This document shows positions 1-12,634 of a stretch of 64,000 nucleotides of DNA, one piece after another. Made by a program: the position numbers and the translations under genes. Source of the stretch: Cotesia glomerata (lineage: Eukaryota > Arthropoda > Insecta > Hymenoptera > Braconidae); assembly GCF_020080835.1 (NCBI RefSeq), contig NC_058160.1, positions 7,815,515-7,879,514 on the forward strand, read 5' to 3'. The first letter of the stretch is position 1; each line of letters opens with the position of its first letter. The notes under the pieces are model-generated. The model saw only the letters and a program-made list of their open reading frames with translations, was not told the origin of the DNA and made no database searches.

Positions 1-64
1 TGTTTGCTCACATTTTATTTTTTAATAATTCTATTAACTACGATATTTAACTAACATCAATTAG

Positions 65-1668
65 GACAATGATGTCAGACGTTACGAGTGGTTTGAAGAC
101 TCCTATGGACATACTTATGGCAACAAAAATGATGACACTTGTCACGGGAATATGAAACTTTTATCTAGTTACTTTGAAGAACCTTTCTTTGACAATTGTG
201 CTTATTGTGTATGCACTTGTAAAAGTAAGCCAAAACATGCACCAAATGTCATAACAAGTATTAGTTTCCGAGATCAAGTGTCAGATAAAAATTATAATAA
301 GTAAAATACTTTATTTTTATAATAAAAAAAAAGTATTTTTCCTCAAAAAAACCAAAGTTTATTTCCCACAGTAACATGAAAAAAAAATTATTTTAATTTT
401 GTATTACGGTGGTGCTATTTTCGGCTGAGTGGTTTAGTAAATACTGTACTTTTATAGTAAGTGATAAGATACAAATTTGTAATTAGTTTTTTTTCCGTTA
501 ATACGTAGGCTAACTTAATTAAAATTTGGTTTCACACTGAGCACAGTATCGAAATAAAAAGCGCTAATATCACACACAAATTATTCAAATTAACACTCGA
601 ACATACAACTTTTCATAGAAATTTTTATGTTGGAATAAAAATGATCTTTTACACATTTCAAAAACAAAAATTCTTTCATTATCAATAATTTTACTCTGAA
701 AAATTCATTTTTTCTCTGTCGTTTTAATTCACATTTAATGTTTGTTGAATAATTTCAGTTGCCTTATTACAAGAATGCTCTCTTAATAATTCTTTGTATT
801 TTAAAAGGAGAAATACTTTTTTTTTTACAGTATACTTTTTGCTTTTTAAAAGATAACAAAAAAAACTTAAATTGAAAATTGTTTGGTTTTAGGATTGTCA
901 CGGGTGCAAGGTTTGTGGAAAAAGATAATATGATTCATATTCAAATATTACAAGCAGAAGTTTTACCGCATGGAAAAACCATTAATGCAACATGGAAACC
1001 GCTTGAAAATTTTAATTACAACGAGACAATTAAAAACTATTATATCATCAATGATGATAAGTCACAGATTGAATTACGTTCGGGAATCGATTACGGAGAA
1101 GCGAAAATCATGAATTTGAATGATGTGATGTGTTATAAAGATGAAGTGGTTGTAGGTGTTAGAATAAGATTTGCTAGAGACTCGTTGGATACATCGAATT
1201 CAACCAAAGGTGCCATGGAGCTACAAATTCAAACTACTCGATTAGATTTCAATACAGGAAAACTTATGATCGATATCGATGAACCTCATTGGATAACTCC
1301 GAAAAATCAATTCGTCAAGTTTGTATTTTTTTCATGTGTAAACTCAATTCCTTTGATTAAATATCGGTTTTTTTTTCCAATTTTAATAATATAATGATGT
1401 TATTTTCAGTGAATTTGTACTCCGCAATCGAGGAAATCCCAGGAATTCACCAAAAACTGATTTTATGTTAACAACGAATAAATCTGTCAAGTTTTATAGA
1501 TCAGATCTAAAGAAAGATGCCGGTCAGACAACAGTCCCTTTCTTTGACAGTCGTGAAGTATTATTTGATGAAGGTTTTCTTCTTGGGGGCATAGGTCTTT
1601 TCCTTCGTAGTGACGAAGAATCCGCTGGATCTTTGGCTCTCAGACTTTTTGATTTTGATATGTTCTAA
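65..1668 (+). CDS. 3' part of a spliced gene, insect-type protein of unknown function (tentatively DUF4803-like)
   Basis: I read three exons, 65-300, 893-1318 and 1410-1668, ending in TAA. Both introns (592 and 91 nt) have GT-AG ends and both are phase 2. The spliced frame is open for 306 residues; the 5' part lies before the window. Exon 1 has a cysteine cluster (CAYCVCTC) followed by SISFRDQVSD. Exon 2 has two repeated-looking strands, RIVTGARFVEKDNMIHIQIL and VVVGVRIRFARD. Exon 3 ends in a conserved-looking tail, DSREVLFDEGFLLGGIGLFL then RSDEESAG. This layout (CxxCxC, then G-V-R beta strands, then GIGLFLRSD) recalls the arthropod DUF4803 proteins, whose function is unknown; I could not verify this by search. 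A secreted protein is plausible from the cysteines. No frameshift is seen. It runs opposite to the Kazal exon at 8.8 kb. Confidence 0.8.
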
Positions 1669-3944
1669 TGTAAAAGTTGAGTACGTACCTACTGAGAGAA
1701 AAACATTTTTTTTCGAGAAATTAAATTATTTTTTTAGATCGATAGTGAATCAAGTAATTTCTGATAAATTGAAGTATAAAATTTCTTATCTTGGATATTC
1801 AATTCTTTAATCAAGCATTTTTGGATTGAATTACATGTAACAAGCTATAGTTACTTTAATTGAGTAAAAAATTCTTCTATTTTGTGAAGTTTTAGCTTCA
1901 ATCAAGAAACTAATCAATTAGTTCTAAGAGGAAAATGAATAAAAAAGTTTTACTTGAAATAAAAAAAAAATCATTGTTTTAAGCATTGATCATAGGATAT
2001 ATTGTTTTTCTCTAGGTTACTGTTTCGACTTAAAGCTAATTGTATAAGCATCAGTTAAAGTTTTCTTAATATTTCGATACTTATTGTTAAAATATTTCTT
2101 TTACTTAAATACAAATATGACAAAAAATTGTTCCATAAAAAAAATTATTAAATTTTTTGTCAAAAAATTAAACACGTCTTAATTTTTAAGCTATATATGT
2201 ACCAACTAACACTTAAATCGAGAGGTATTGTGTATAATTGGATGGTTTAATAAACGCTGAATTTTTTTGTTAACTTTTAGACTTCGTAAATGTAGAAATT
2301 TATATATATTATGGGCTTAAATATATTTTCTTGACAAAGTTTGTGAAAAAAAAGAATTCTATATAAAATGGTTAAATCCTTATTACTTCAAAACGGTATG
2401 AAAAATGTTTCACATATTTTTAAAGATTAGCGGCCTGTGGATTCAGAGCAAGACGTAAAGTTTTAGCTAAAAGAGTCACCCGTGTAACTTTAAAAAATAA
2501 AAAATAAAATTGTTAAGAAAGTTCCAAAGAGAGAAGTTAAAATAAAGAAAGAAAACAAAAATTCAAGGAATAAAAAAAAACATTACGAAGAAACATAATT
2601 CACGGGTCTTTATTGAAACTTCCTTACAAGTATGGATTTTAACTTTGAATTTACAGGCTTACTCATATATTCAACTGTCGACTCGAAATTTCATACTCGT
2701 AATAGATTAAGAATACTATTAATAACAAGAAGTTGATTGGATTTTACCGAAATTTTAAATTAAAAAAGCATAAATCAAAATTTCATGTTATTCATAGCGT
2801 ACAATATATAAATTCGACCTTGTCAGACCCCTTCATTACTTCGTATTTTGGTTAGAAATACAACGTTATAACCATTTTCACTTCTGTGTTTATATTATTT
2901 ATTTACACCGGAAGCTTTCGTATATTGTAACGTAATTAATCTTCAAGTAAGAGATGTCTGTTGTTGTTAAGTAAATAACAGTTAAATAATATTTAACATT
3001 CTCTTTACACGTTAAAAAATGAAAAATCTGTGTGGTATGCATACTTAATTTTTTCACCCTCACATCTAACCCACCAGCTATTAGTAAAATGAAATAAATG
3101 TCATAAGTTCCGGTAGTATTTCAGTATTTGAATGGGAAAATTCGGAGAGGATTTAAAGAAAAGGAGTGCTTTTGACATGTACAAAAAAATGCTTATACTT
3201 TATCATTTAGGGATTAACCCCTTATTCCCTAACCAGTCGTACAGCGTTTAAAAATCGAACATTCTAAGCAGATTTCACAGAAAAATAGTCACTACACTTT
3301 CGTTATTTATTCTTTCTATAGAATTTCGCGAGTTGATTTTATTTTCAATATATTCCATGATCTATTCATAAACGATGGTGCGATAAAATAAAATAAAAAT
3401 AAACTATAACAAAAGAAAAAATTAAGTTAGGCTGATTTTGGATATATTTGAAAAAATAGAGTAGCTTATAAAAATTTCTGAGCTAATTTTTGAAGATGAC
3501 AAGACATGATGAACTTATATTTTCTTAAAGAAGACTTGAAAAAGATTCATTCATTTTTTAATACAACTCTATTTTTTACTTTCATTTTGAAATTGTTTAA
3601 TTATTTTCTCAGTTTCAAAGCTCAGCTTCATTTCAAAACTCAATTATAAAGTTATAACATCTATGTCTTACGTGATATTGTTTGCAAAATGATAAATAGG
3701 AAGAAAGAAATAGTTTCTCTGTACTTAGTTATCCAAAGCTAAAATGTTATAGTAATATTGCACAGAAATGCTTTTGAACTTTAATGTGGATGAATGTTCA
3801 TTAACGTATAATTGCGAAAATGTAGTCAGCGTTTATTTTAATGCAATATTTGCACTTGTCAGATGCCTTTCTCTGTATATTATATTATTATCATAAAATA
3901 TTATATATTATATAATATAATATTATATTTGGAGAAAATTATAC
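1669..3944. other. AT-rich stretch, no gene seen
   Basis: This is the region downstream of the gene ending at 1668, with A-runs and possible polyadenylation signals (for example around 1961). I see no reading frame with protein-like composition and no clear repeat termini. Confidence 0.5.
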
Positions 3945-4474
3945 GAGCTCAGGAAAAAATTTTTCTGATATGTCATGAATCATTTACAGATATATCATGA
4001 GTCATGAAATGTCTGTAAATGGGTTGATATGTCCTGACATGGCTATATGTGTCTTCATACAATTTATTGATCAAAGCAGTAAAAAATATTCTGTAATATC
4101 AATACATTTTTAGTGTTAAAATGGTCTACACAAAGTTTGTGTTAAAACTTAGCACAAAAAATATGTTTTATTACTAACCTAAATTTCTATTGTGAAAAGA
4201 AGTGTTGAAAATCTCCGACTGAGGGCGCGTGATCGTCGAATCGTCTCTTTAATTTGAGGTGTTAAGTTCAGAAACAGACATTACTTTTTTTACTCTCTCA
4301 AAGAGCTTATCTGACATTAATTCTTCGTTGAATCAATTACTAAAAAGTTTCACATAATACGACAGGTCAATTGATGCAGTCAATTCTAGGAAAAATAAAT
4401 TCTAAAAATTATTTATTTACTCTCGTGTATGGCCGTACATCAAAATTGGCTATATCAGAAAATTTTTTCACAGG
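3945..4474. mobile_element. Inverted-repeat element, CCCGTGAAAAAA family, diverged copy
   Basis: The left end reads GGAAAAAATTTTTCTGATAT and the right end is TATCAGAAAATTTTTTCACA followed by GGTA, which are inverted copies of each other. The left arm holds degenerate TGATATG/CATATCA motifs (3966-4060). The core near 4205-4320 (GAAAATCTCCGAC, then CTCTCAAAGAGCTTAT) recurs at 7715-7830 in another member. The left end is eroded, so its boundary is approximate. No coding capacity. Confidence 0.6.
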
Positions 4475-4636
4475 TATACTCAAAATCTATGAATTTGATT
4501 CAACGTCGATTTCAAAATCAAAATTCAGATTTTTATTATCATAAAAATAGGTTAAAAAAAAAAAAAAAAAAAAAAGTGAAATATGCATTGAATATATAAT
4601 GCATTTCAACATGAATTCTTCAACAGAATCACTTAC

Positions 4637-4757
4637 ATTTACAGGGAAAATTCACGTGAGAGAATACAGCAGCCGTCTCTTCAGGTTCTTGTGACGACGG
4701 TCGGTTGGCCAATTTTGTAGTATGTCGTAAGTTAGACAACGTTTCCATTTTACACGG
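4637..4757 (-). CDS. Candidate short exon (unconfirmed)
   Basis: On the minus strand an AG at 4758-4759 precedes 121 nt that are open in one frame (40 codons: PCKMETLSNLRHTTK, then LANRPSSQEPEETAAV, then FSHVNFPCK), followed by a consensus donor GTAAGTG. GC content is clearly above the surroundings. The acceptor tract is mediocre, and the incoming phase (0) does not match the outgoing phase (1) of the Kazal exon. I therefore cannot say which gene it belongs to. It may be conserved non-coding DNA. Confidence 0.25.
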
Positions 4758-4759
4758 CT

Positions 4760-6952
4760 GAATTATGGAGGGCGAGATTTTTTTATTCTTTCACATTTTA
4801 TCCTCGAACATGGAGAGACAGGTAATGCTTGATGTCAACTTTTCTGACGTTAGGCATTCTCACTTATTCGTATTACACCTACAATGTATAGACCAAAGAA
4901 GCAACACAAAGAAATCATCAACTTTTAAAAGCGAGTTATGATTGAAAACATTGATCGATATTTGAATAGAAAAATAATTACGTAATTCATATCACACATG
5001 AGCGATTATTCTTTATTCATTAATAAATTGTGAGACGAAATTCTCCTCGTTATTAAAATTGAAGTAATGTAATATTTATGTTGTAAAAAGTGAATAATTT
5101 CGACATAATCATGTTAGATACTACTAAGCTGGCAGTAAATCTCATCCACGAACCAAAGAGGGATGAAAGGATCTAGAACTATATGAAGGAATTTACGAAA
5201 TGGCTAAAGAGGAATATTACAAAGTTTGCTTTTACCTAATAGTTATTTCGTATTACTCCCTCAAATGAAATATTATTTTTTAATAAATTAGTATTCACTA
5301 ATTTGAAAGATCAAAGTCACGCTTTTACATTTTCATATTTGAAGAAAATTAATAAATGCTTTTCAAACGTATGAATATTATTATTTAACTATAAAGCATG
5401 AATTAATTAAATCCTTGTTTTTTCAAAAGTGAAATTAACATAACGAATAATTTAATTAAATTGGAATAACGTCATGTTTTGTACTATAACGAGAATTAAT
5501 ATTTTGATCAGCTCACTTTTCAAATGCATGTATGTATACAATAAATCTTTCAACAATATCGACAATCGAGTTACGTACTATAAACGTTAGAATATTTAGT
5601 AGGAGTAGATAGAAACGAACATTGTATTGGTTCTCTGAACATAGTAGTGCTATTTGCTTTGCTGATTGTGAATGGATTCTAACGGGTTTAGCAACTATTT
5701 TCACTAAGTGTGCAAGCATTTTCTGTCAGTGTAAACAAGTGTTTAAATCATTTTAAATCGAATTTTAGCCGATGAAAGGGTCTGTTCCAGTATTGCTCTT
5801 AATGGCTGATAGCATTAATTAAAACACTAAAATTACATGATACTATTATCTGATTAGTTGTCGTTTGTGTGCAATTGGTTATAATTATCTGACTAAAATC
5901 TGGAGAATTATAATAAATAAAATAATACTAAAAATATATTTTTTAAAAATTAAGCTTTTAATTTATTGAAATTTCTATACAAGAATTCGGAAGGAATATT
6001 AGGAAATAAAGGAATCATCTCAAAATATTCTTTCAGTCAAATTTCTTCGATTATAAAGATGAATCATTTATTGTATGTGTGTTTGAAAATAAATAAGATC
6101 ATCTTGAATTTTAGTAACAAGCAATATTTTTCTCGACAGAACGGTTGAAAGTAGCGTATTAAATCTATATGCTTTTTAAGCTAGTATATTTGCAAGCTCT
6201 TATGATCTTTTCTATAATCCTGAAAGCCGAATAAAGTTCACTAGCTTTTATATAATACTTCAGATCTTGTTTTTTGTTGAGTTTTAGAGAAATCCTACAT
6301 CCTATCACTTCTAAAAGTCTGGTTGTCATCACCTTTTAACTTTAAAACTAAATTTGTTATATGCATGGAATTCGTACTAGTTATATAAAGTCACAACTGG
6401 TATTATGATATCAAAAAGAATTTTTTTCATGTGACAGTAATACGTGCAGAAGTCTGAGATATTATTTTATTTTTATGCTCAGTAAACATATCACGAATAA
6501 ACGAGTGTATAAATAATTCGAACTTTGTTTTTGATACTTACTTTTTTTGCATTGGTTTTTATTTAAAGTAAAATAAGAAATTCTGTTGATATTAAATCGA
6601 CGAATGATACTAACGTAAACATTTAGCGTAGTAAGAAAATTGACAAATGTCAAACATATCCTACTATCAGCTTATATCGTCTGAATTATCAGCTTACTAG
6701 CTTGTATCGTCTTTATAACCGTTTTTCATCAATGCTCGTCTTGGGTGATACACTGGCTTTTCTGTATACTCATAACTAGATATAATATATAAATATTATA
6801 AAAAAATTATTTCAATTTAAACAATTTTTGTTTACTAACAAAAAATAACAGTAATAAATTAATAAAGTTTTTAATCCGAAAATTATTAATCCTTTATAGA
6901 GTAATCTACGTCTTATTAAAAGATCTGCGTCGGTATCACAAATCTTCAGGAT
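4760..6952. other. AT-rich stretch, no gene seen
   Basis: Short open frames here have AT-driven composition (Asn/Ile/Lys/Phe-rich) and no recognisable domain. A slightly GC-richer patch lies at 5560-5760. No repeat termini are recognised. Confidence 0.45.
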
Positions 6953-7935
6953 TAACCCATGAAAAAATTTTCTGATATGGCTTTTGTTTATATATAGTCA
7001 TAATTGCACGCCTCATAAGCGAAGCGTTGAGGTAGTGCTTTATTCTAGGCATTTCAAAAAAAGCAGTTTTCTCGATAATTTTTCAGGCACATAAAATATA
7101 TTTCAATAACAATTATTTTGCTTAACAGTAAATAATAAAATTAAAAATAATCTTTTCTGGACGTCCGTGTGTCTGTGTTTATGGATTGGTGTATGTGGCA
7201 GGGAAATTGGTATAAAAAATGATTGTACCGGAATAATTTTTTTTTTTATTATCTAAAGTAATACACGACGAACTTACTCAATTAATATGAACGTTCAATT
7301 CACTGTCGTTAAATTATTATTTATAAAAAACTAATATATGACTGTTGATTTTTTGGTATATTTATCTATACATTTTATTATAGTATTTTTTTCCTCAGCT
7401 TAGAATTATGGTGCCACTAAACCATAGCAGAGTTTTCTGTTTTTTATTATTTTGCTTTTTATATTTTATTTTAATTAATTTTATTGTGAAAAATGAGATT
7501 ATGAAACGTGCACTTTTGGATTTTCCAAAATTTTTTTATATATTCTGAAATGCCTTTATATGGTCTGATATGACCAATTTTCAGATCAGATAATATATTG
7601 TGCGTATCAGGCCATATCTGACTTTGTACGGTTTGATAGGTCCTGACATAACTTCATATGTCCATATGAGGCCTTACGCGGTCATATATGATTGTTCGAC
7701 CAAAGGACATATTGAAAAACTCCGACAGAAAGTGTATAATGGCTAAATCGTTTTTTTTGCAAAAATTTAAATGTGAAGTATCAAATTTTAGTATAAAAAT
7801 CAATTCTTTTCACTCTCTCTAGGAGCTCATAACAATTACATAAACTTTTAGCATGATCTATTATTGCAGCGAAGTATAGTCAATGTAATAATCTCTTTTT
7901 CTAAAGTTTTTCTATATTACCGGGGTAAATTCTTG
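6953..7935. mobile_element. Fragmented CCCRTGAAAAAA-family element with internal insertions
   Basis: The left terminus TAACCCATGAAAAAATTTTC at 6953 matches the termini at 3945, 18010 and 18931. Arm motifs (TATGGTCTGATATGACC, GTATCAGGCCATATC and variants) lie at 7555-7700, and the family core (GAAAAACTCCGAC, CTCTCTCTAGGAGCTCAT) at 7715-7830. No clean right end was found. 7008-7250 looks like an insertion of other repeats (the TTGCACGCCTC family and a GTGTGTCTGTG-type fragment). Confidence 0.45.
7008..7065 (+). repeat. Dispersed repeat end, TTGCACGCCTC family
   Basis: ATTGCACGCCTCATAAGCGA followed by AGCGTTGAGGTAGTGCTTTA recurs with changes at 43752-43800 and 51136-51175. An inverted partial match lies near 33103. 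Origin unknown. Confidence 0.5.
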
Positions 7936-8790
7936 ATGCTTACATGCTAACATTGAGAAAATACCTGTGTTCAATAAAAAAAATATGCAAAGATATCATT
8001 CTTCTGTTTATAAAAACGAATTATTATATACTCTAAATTATTTGAATTAATTAACATGAGTGATTTATCTGCGGTTAAAAAAAAAAATTCAACCGATCCA
8101 CAAGATATCTCGTTTTTAACGTTAACCACGAGAATTTTATGAGTATTAAACAGATGTAATACCCGACTGCAACCAAATGTTATCATACATTTTATGAATT
8201 CCTACGAAACCTTTTATGTGAAAACGGAGTTATGCTTCACCGGTTTTTATTATTTTTCTTGAATAATACTCATTGCAAATTATGAACCGTGAAATTTAAA
8301 TAATCGTTTTATGATACTGTGTTCAGCATTTCGCAGATAAACAATATTTATTGTTTTTAGACTGTCATACTTAGTTTTTACTTTTATCTTTAGCAAAAAA
8401 GCATATTTAGCATATTTCAATACTGTTTGATTACGATACGAGCTAACAATTTTGATAAATATGAAAAAATTTAGTGGCAACTGAATGTCTTCATCAGGTT
8501 ACACTATCGTGGGTTTCTAGTTAATTTTATTAAGAAAATTTTAAGTATAAACGTAAAACTAAGTATTTTAAATAATACCATACATTCGGTAATATAAAAA
8601 CTTTTCAAATTTTTAAAAAAGTTATAAATCTCTCTCTTACTTGGAGTTTCTGTTGTTTAAGCACAATGGCACAAAAAATCGTAAAATTTATACGAAAAGT
8701 TATAGTTGTGATTATAAAAAAGTTGTGATTTAATAAAATTTTAAACTACTATTTATAGAATATGACGACACTAAGAATTAACAAACTTAC

Positions 8791-9000
8791 CACAAACACC
8801 TTGATGTTTTACCCGCGTGTTCTTTCGATCACGGCAACTAGTCTGACGCAGAAGACATTGATTTAAATATGTAACGTCATCAGTACCGCACACATGTTCA
8901 AGAGTTTTTGGACAGTTTGAAGGACACTGGCAAGTAGCTATTCCATTATCAGATACAACACAAACTGCACCCCAGGCACAATACGTTTTCTCGCATGGTT
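8791..9000 (-). CDS. Exon encoding one follistatin/Kazal module (agrin- or follistatin-like extracellular protein)
   Basis: A 210-nt minus-strand exon lies between an acceptor (TTATTTCAG, AG at 9001-9002) and a perfect GTAAGT donor (8785-8790). It is symmetric, phase 1-1. It encodes about 70 residues with ten cysteines in follistatin-module order: a FOLN/EGF-like half (EPCEKTYCAWGAVC, then ATCQC) and a Kazal half (CPSNCPK, then HVCGTDDVTYLNQCLLRQ, then SC and GVCG). Kazal domains fold as protease-inhibitor-like modules. In agrin, follistatin and related matrix proteins several such modules occur in tandem, each often on a 1-1 exon. The module is complete and no Cys is missing. Neighbouring exons are not within several kb, so introns are long. 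The exact family member cannot be settled from one module. Confidence 0.85.
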
Positions 9001-9254
9001 CTGAAATAATAAATTTTTTTTTAATTATCATTCAAATATTTGATGAAATTTTTCTTCAATAAACAAAGCTTAAATATTCATATAACAAAATAGATTTTTA
9101 ATTATAAAATTAGTTTTCAATATTAAAAATTTTTTTCAATTAAATTATTAGTATTATGTTTGTATCTAGACATTATTGATTCATAATTTAAAAGTGGAAC
9201 ATTTAAATCTGAGTCTTCTCTATAAGTTAAGAAAAATTTTGTGCCAATTCGAAA

Positions 9255-9325
9255 AGGGTAATTAGTTATTAGGGTAATTAATTAGGTTAGAGGGTAATTA
9301 ATTAGTTATTACGGTAGAAGGATTA
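9255..9325 (+). repeat. Short imperfect tandem repeat (GGGTAATTAATTAG)
   Basis: Successive units of about 14-20 nt, variants of AGGGTAATTAATTAGTTATT. Simple local duplication. Confidence 0.6.
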
Positions 9326-9469
9326 AAAACTTGAAACGTTTATTGGTTAAATTAATAGTACTTAAAAAAGAAAAACAAGATTTATATTTGATACACTAAA
9401 AAGATTTCAAGCAGCGAAGTTATTTGTGATGAAAAATTTTACTGAAACCTCGGAGCCGATTTTTTCCAC

Positions 9470-9720
9470 TGCGTTCCTAGTAAACGAGGTCAACTCTTCA
9501 CAATGTCGCTGATACAATCTGTTGGTGCGAGGAAGTCGTATTTCACATAGTTTATAACAGGCAGCGGTAAACAGGGAATGACTCCCGCTTGGTCGATGGT
9601 AAATAAGGTATGTACGATAAGTAGTATAGCGCCACTCGTGGTCAGTCGTCTCACGGATAGGGTGAATGCTCGAGTTATTCGAACAACTCGTTTCATCTAT
9701 GCGCCATCATTGATTTTCTA
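9470..9720. other. Higher-GC island near the Kazal exon, possible regulatory DNA
   Basis: This stretch is near 45-50% GC in an otherwise 25-30% landscape. A 68-residue minus-strand frame is open but starts with an unsupported ATG and resembles no family. A good plus-strand donor (AAGGTATGT) occurs near 9606, without a matching frame. I cannot decide between an intronic conserved element and an untranslated exon. Confidence 0.25.
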
Positions 9721-11320
9721 CTCGTAGTTAAAAATTAACAAATTGCAATTTAACCGATAGGGTGTTACTTATTTATACTCACGATATGATGATGAAAAAT
9801 CAATTAAAAAAAATTGTTCTGTCAATCATCAATTTTGCAAAAATATCAATTGTTAAAACTTTTCTAGTATCACGAGAGGTCAATAGTTTTTTAAACAAAG
9901 TAAATGAATAAGAGAAAAATAATCAACTCTATATATAAATTAAATTAATTTAATTAAACGGTACTTATTAAGCGGTATCAGAGAGTAATGTTTTTTACTT
10001 TTTGACAGAGATATAAAGTTTTATGACACTTATTACTTCTTAATCGAAAAGATCATCTATCATAATTTGTCTCATAGTTTGTTAATACAATTACTCACGT
10101 TTTTCTGAAAAATAAACGAAAAGTCATACTTATCACAAACTTTAAAGAGTTAATAAATTAAATCATTAGCAACTTTCGGAACCTATAATCAAATACGTTT
10201 GATAATTCATCCATTTTATATTATTTTACTATTAATAACTTATTTAATCGATAGTTTTGATTGTTTAGAAAGGAAGGTTTTGATTTAACTCCATTAAATT
10301 TTATTACTTCAAATTAAATTATATCTGAGCAAAGTATTTTTTGACTATAAAATATTGAAAATTTATTTTCGTCAAGCTGTTTTTTTTTACATTTCATTTT
10401 TTTTTTTTTTACGACAAATTTATAAATAAAATTAAGAAACTTATAGAAAATATGTTTTTCGATTACATTTTGCAATAAGCATGGAAAACTGATTAAATTG
10501 ACAAAAAAATTTCATAACGGAAACGTTTTTTATACATTTAAAAAAAAAAAAATTGTAAAATTAGACGTTTATTGAAAAATCTAAAAGTAATGCTAAAATT
10601 TTTACACAATACTTTTACAGTTCTGTAAAATTAATAAAATCGAACCGAACCCGAAATTGTAAAAATTCGAAAAATGGAAGTATCAACTGATTATTTTGTT
10701 TAACTAATCCATTTTCGATGCAGAATGTTAAATATGATGTACAAATATTGAAAAATTATCGCATTACCTCAATTTGTTAATTGAATTTCAAAATTTACGA
10801 ATTTTTTAAAATTCATAAAAAATGTTTAAATTATGATATCATGACTTTTTTTCTGTTTGGTCAATATTCATGCTCTTTGAAGAAAAACATCAGTATAAAA
10901 AATTGATACATCTAAAATTTCAATGAAAGATAAATTTAGTCAATTTTAAAACTAAAAAATGTCAGTGAAAAAATTTTTCTTCTTAATTTTGGACTGTCAA
11001 TCTTTAAATCCACCGCGGATACAATCAAAATAACAACAGTAAAGTCAAATAAGTTAATTTTTTATGATCAGTGGTAGGGTTTAATATCTAACAATAATCT
11101 CTCGAATGAAAGAATTTAATACTGGTCTATAGAATTTACTTCTTTACATTGTAATAAAGGTGAAATTGGCAAAAAGAAAAGAGATTTAGTGATTAATTAT
11201 TACTAAATTATTATTAACTGTTACAATGAATTAAAATTATATAAAACCACTATTTATTAAGAAACATAATATAATACTGTAATTTTTCTTGAATTATTAA
11301 TTAGCATACAGTTACTGCAA
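9721..11320. other. AT-rich stretch, no gene seen
   Basis: Extremely AT-rich with homopolymer runs of T and A. No open frame of interest and no repeat termini recognised. Confidence 0.5.
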
Positions 11321-11324
11321 GATA

Positions 11325-11480
11325 GACCACGAAGCTTAATATGTATAAATAATTAGTCCGGTAAGTGATATAGGGCCGGATAGCGTAACTAATGGAGCAT
11401 CCGGTGTGTAATTGGTTAATCTGGACTTGGCTCGTGGTCCTTAATCGCATTGTGTTCTGCGGTACGCATCCATCTAATGT
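11325..11480. promoter_or_regulatory. Possible conserved non-coding element
   Basis: A non-repetitive, GC-richer patch bounded by complementary GACCACGAAGC and GCTCGTGGTC. It contains homeodomain-type TAATTGGTTAAT. No coding frame. Conservation is inferred only from base composition. Confidence 0.2.
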
Positions 11481-12009
11481 TTTTCTTACAAATTTACGAA
11501 TCCAGTTTTAATTGTTGTTAGGCAATGTTTATTACCTTTTAAAAATATATACTTTAAAATATTAATGATTAAAATATTAATGATTGTGTCGAAATATATA
11601 ACCAGTTTTATAAATTCTTAAGTTATTGCTAGTAAATAACTTTTAATTAATTAATTAGTGAGCAATATTCAGTTATTATAATGATAAATATAATGAAATT
11701 TTCTCGAAAATTTTTTTGGAATATGTAGAATTTATTGGAAAATTTTCCAGTGAAATCTTTTGGTAATTATAATTATGTATTGAAACTTTCTGCAACAACT
11801 AGTGGTTTTGTAAAAAACTCGAAGCGAGAAAATGTAAAAAATAACAATTAAAACTATTTAATAAAATGAAATGAAAATAATTCTCTTTCTTGTTGTGCTG
11901 ATTTATAGTCTCACGTTCTATTCGTTACTAATTTGCAGTTCATTTTCTTTTTTCACATTATATTTTTTTTTTTTGAATTAGTTACATTTTTGTCCATCTC
12001 GGGACATTA

Positions 12010-12013
<4 letters not shown>

Positions 12014-12048
<35 letters not shown>
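12014..12048 (+). repeat. Poly(T) tract, about 35 nt
   Basis: Uninterrupted T-run. It could be the A-tail of a minus-strand retroelement, but no body was recognised next to it. Confidence 0.9.
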
Positions 12049-12052
<4 letters not shown>

Positions 12053-12345
12053 GTAAAGCTAACTATTTAAATTTAAATAACGAATGATTTGGAGTAATTA
12101 GGTGAATTACAATGCAATAACTATGATATGTTTCATACTCGTTAAATCCATTCTGATTTATTTGATAACATTTAAAGCCGATTTTTATAGATACATATGC
12201 ACAAGGTCGTGGAAGGATCGATCGAGAAATAACAGAGTTGTATAAAAAAAACACTTGTTTTGAAAATTTACCGATTTTGATATTTCAAAATCTTTCACCC
12301 TAAACCATTTCAAATTTACAGTAAATCTAAGTTAGGAGCAATCTT

Positions 12346-12398
12346 TTGCATTGTCGTATACCGCGTTTCGATTGGTCAAGTCGTTCAAAAATTGTAAG

Positions 12399-12484
<86 letters not shown>

Positions 12485-12605
12485 GTAGACATAGTGACAT
12501 CCTCGCAGAAATACTCAGAACAGCTTTCTAAGACCTCAAAAGGTAGAGAAATCTGATGAGACTAGATTTTCGAAAATCGAGGTGAAGCCAACACTTCGGA
12601 TTTTT
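12346..12605 (-). repeat. Dispersed GT-microsatellite repeat family, copy 1 (minus)
   Basis: On the minus strand this reads a TTTTCGAAAATC-type block, TCATCAGAT, GAGGTCTTAG, then GCGAGGATGTCACTATGTCT, then (GT)n at about 12400-12482. The same order occurs at 36425, 46425 and 47600 on the plus strand. The CA/GT tract therefore belongs to a mobile or dispersed unit and is not a free-standing microsatellite. The apparent His-Thr open frame across it is an artefact of the repeat. Confidence 0.7.
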
Positions 12606-12634
12606 TTAAAAATCATTGATATTTATAGCGGCAC

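Noticed and set aside
9490..9696. 68-residue minus-strand frame as a gene
   Set aside because: No domain, no splice or start context; the frame is likely due to the local GC rise.
12346..12531. Open frame rich in His-Thr across the CA repeat
   Set aside because: It is a translation of the (CA)n tract of a dispersed repeat and has no gene context.
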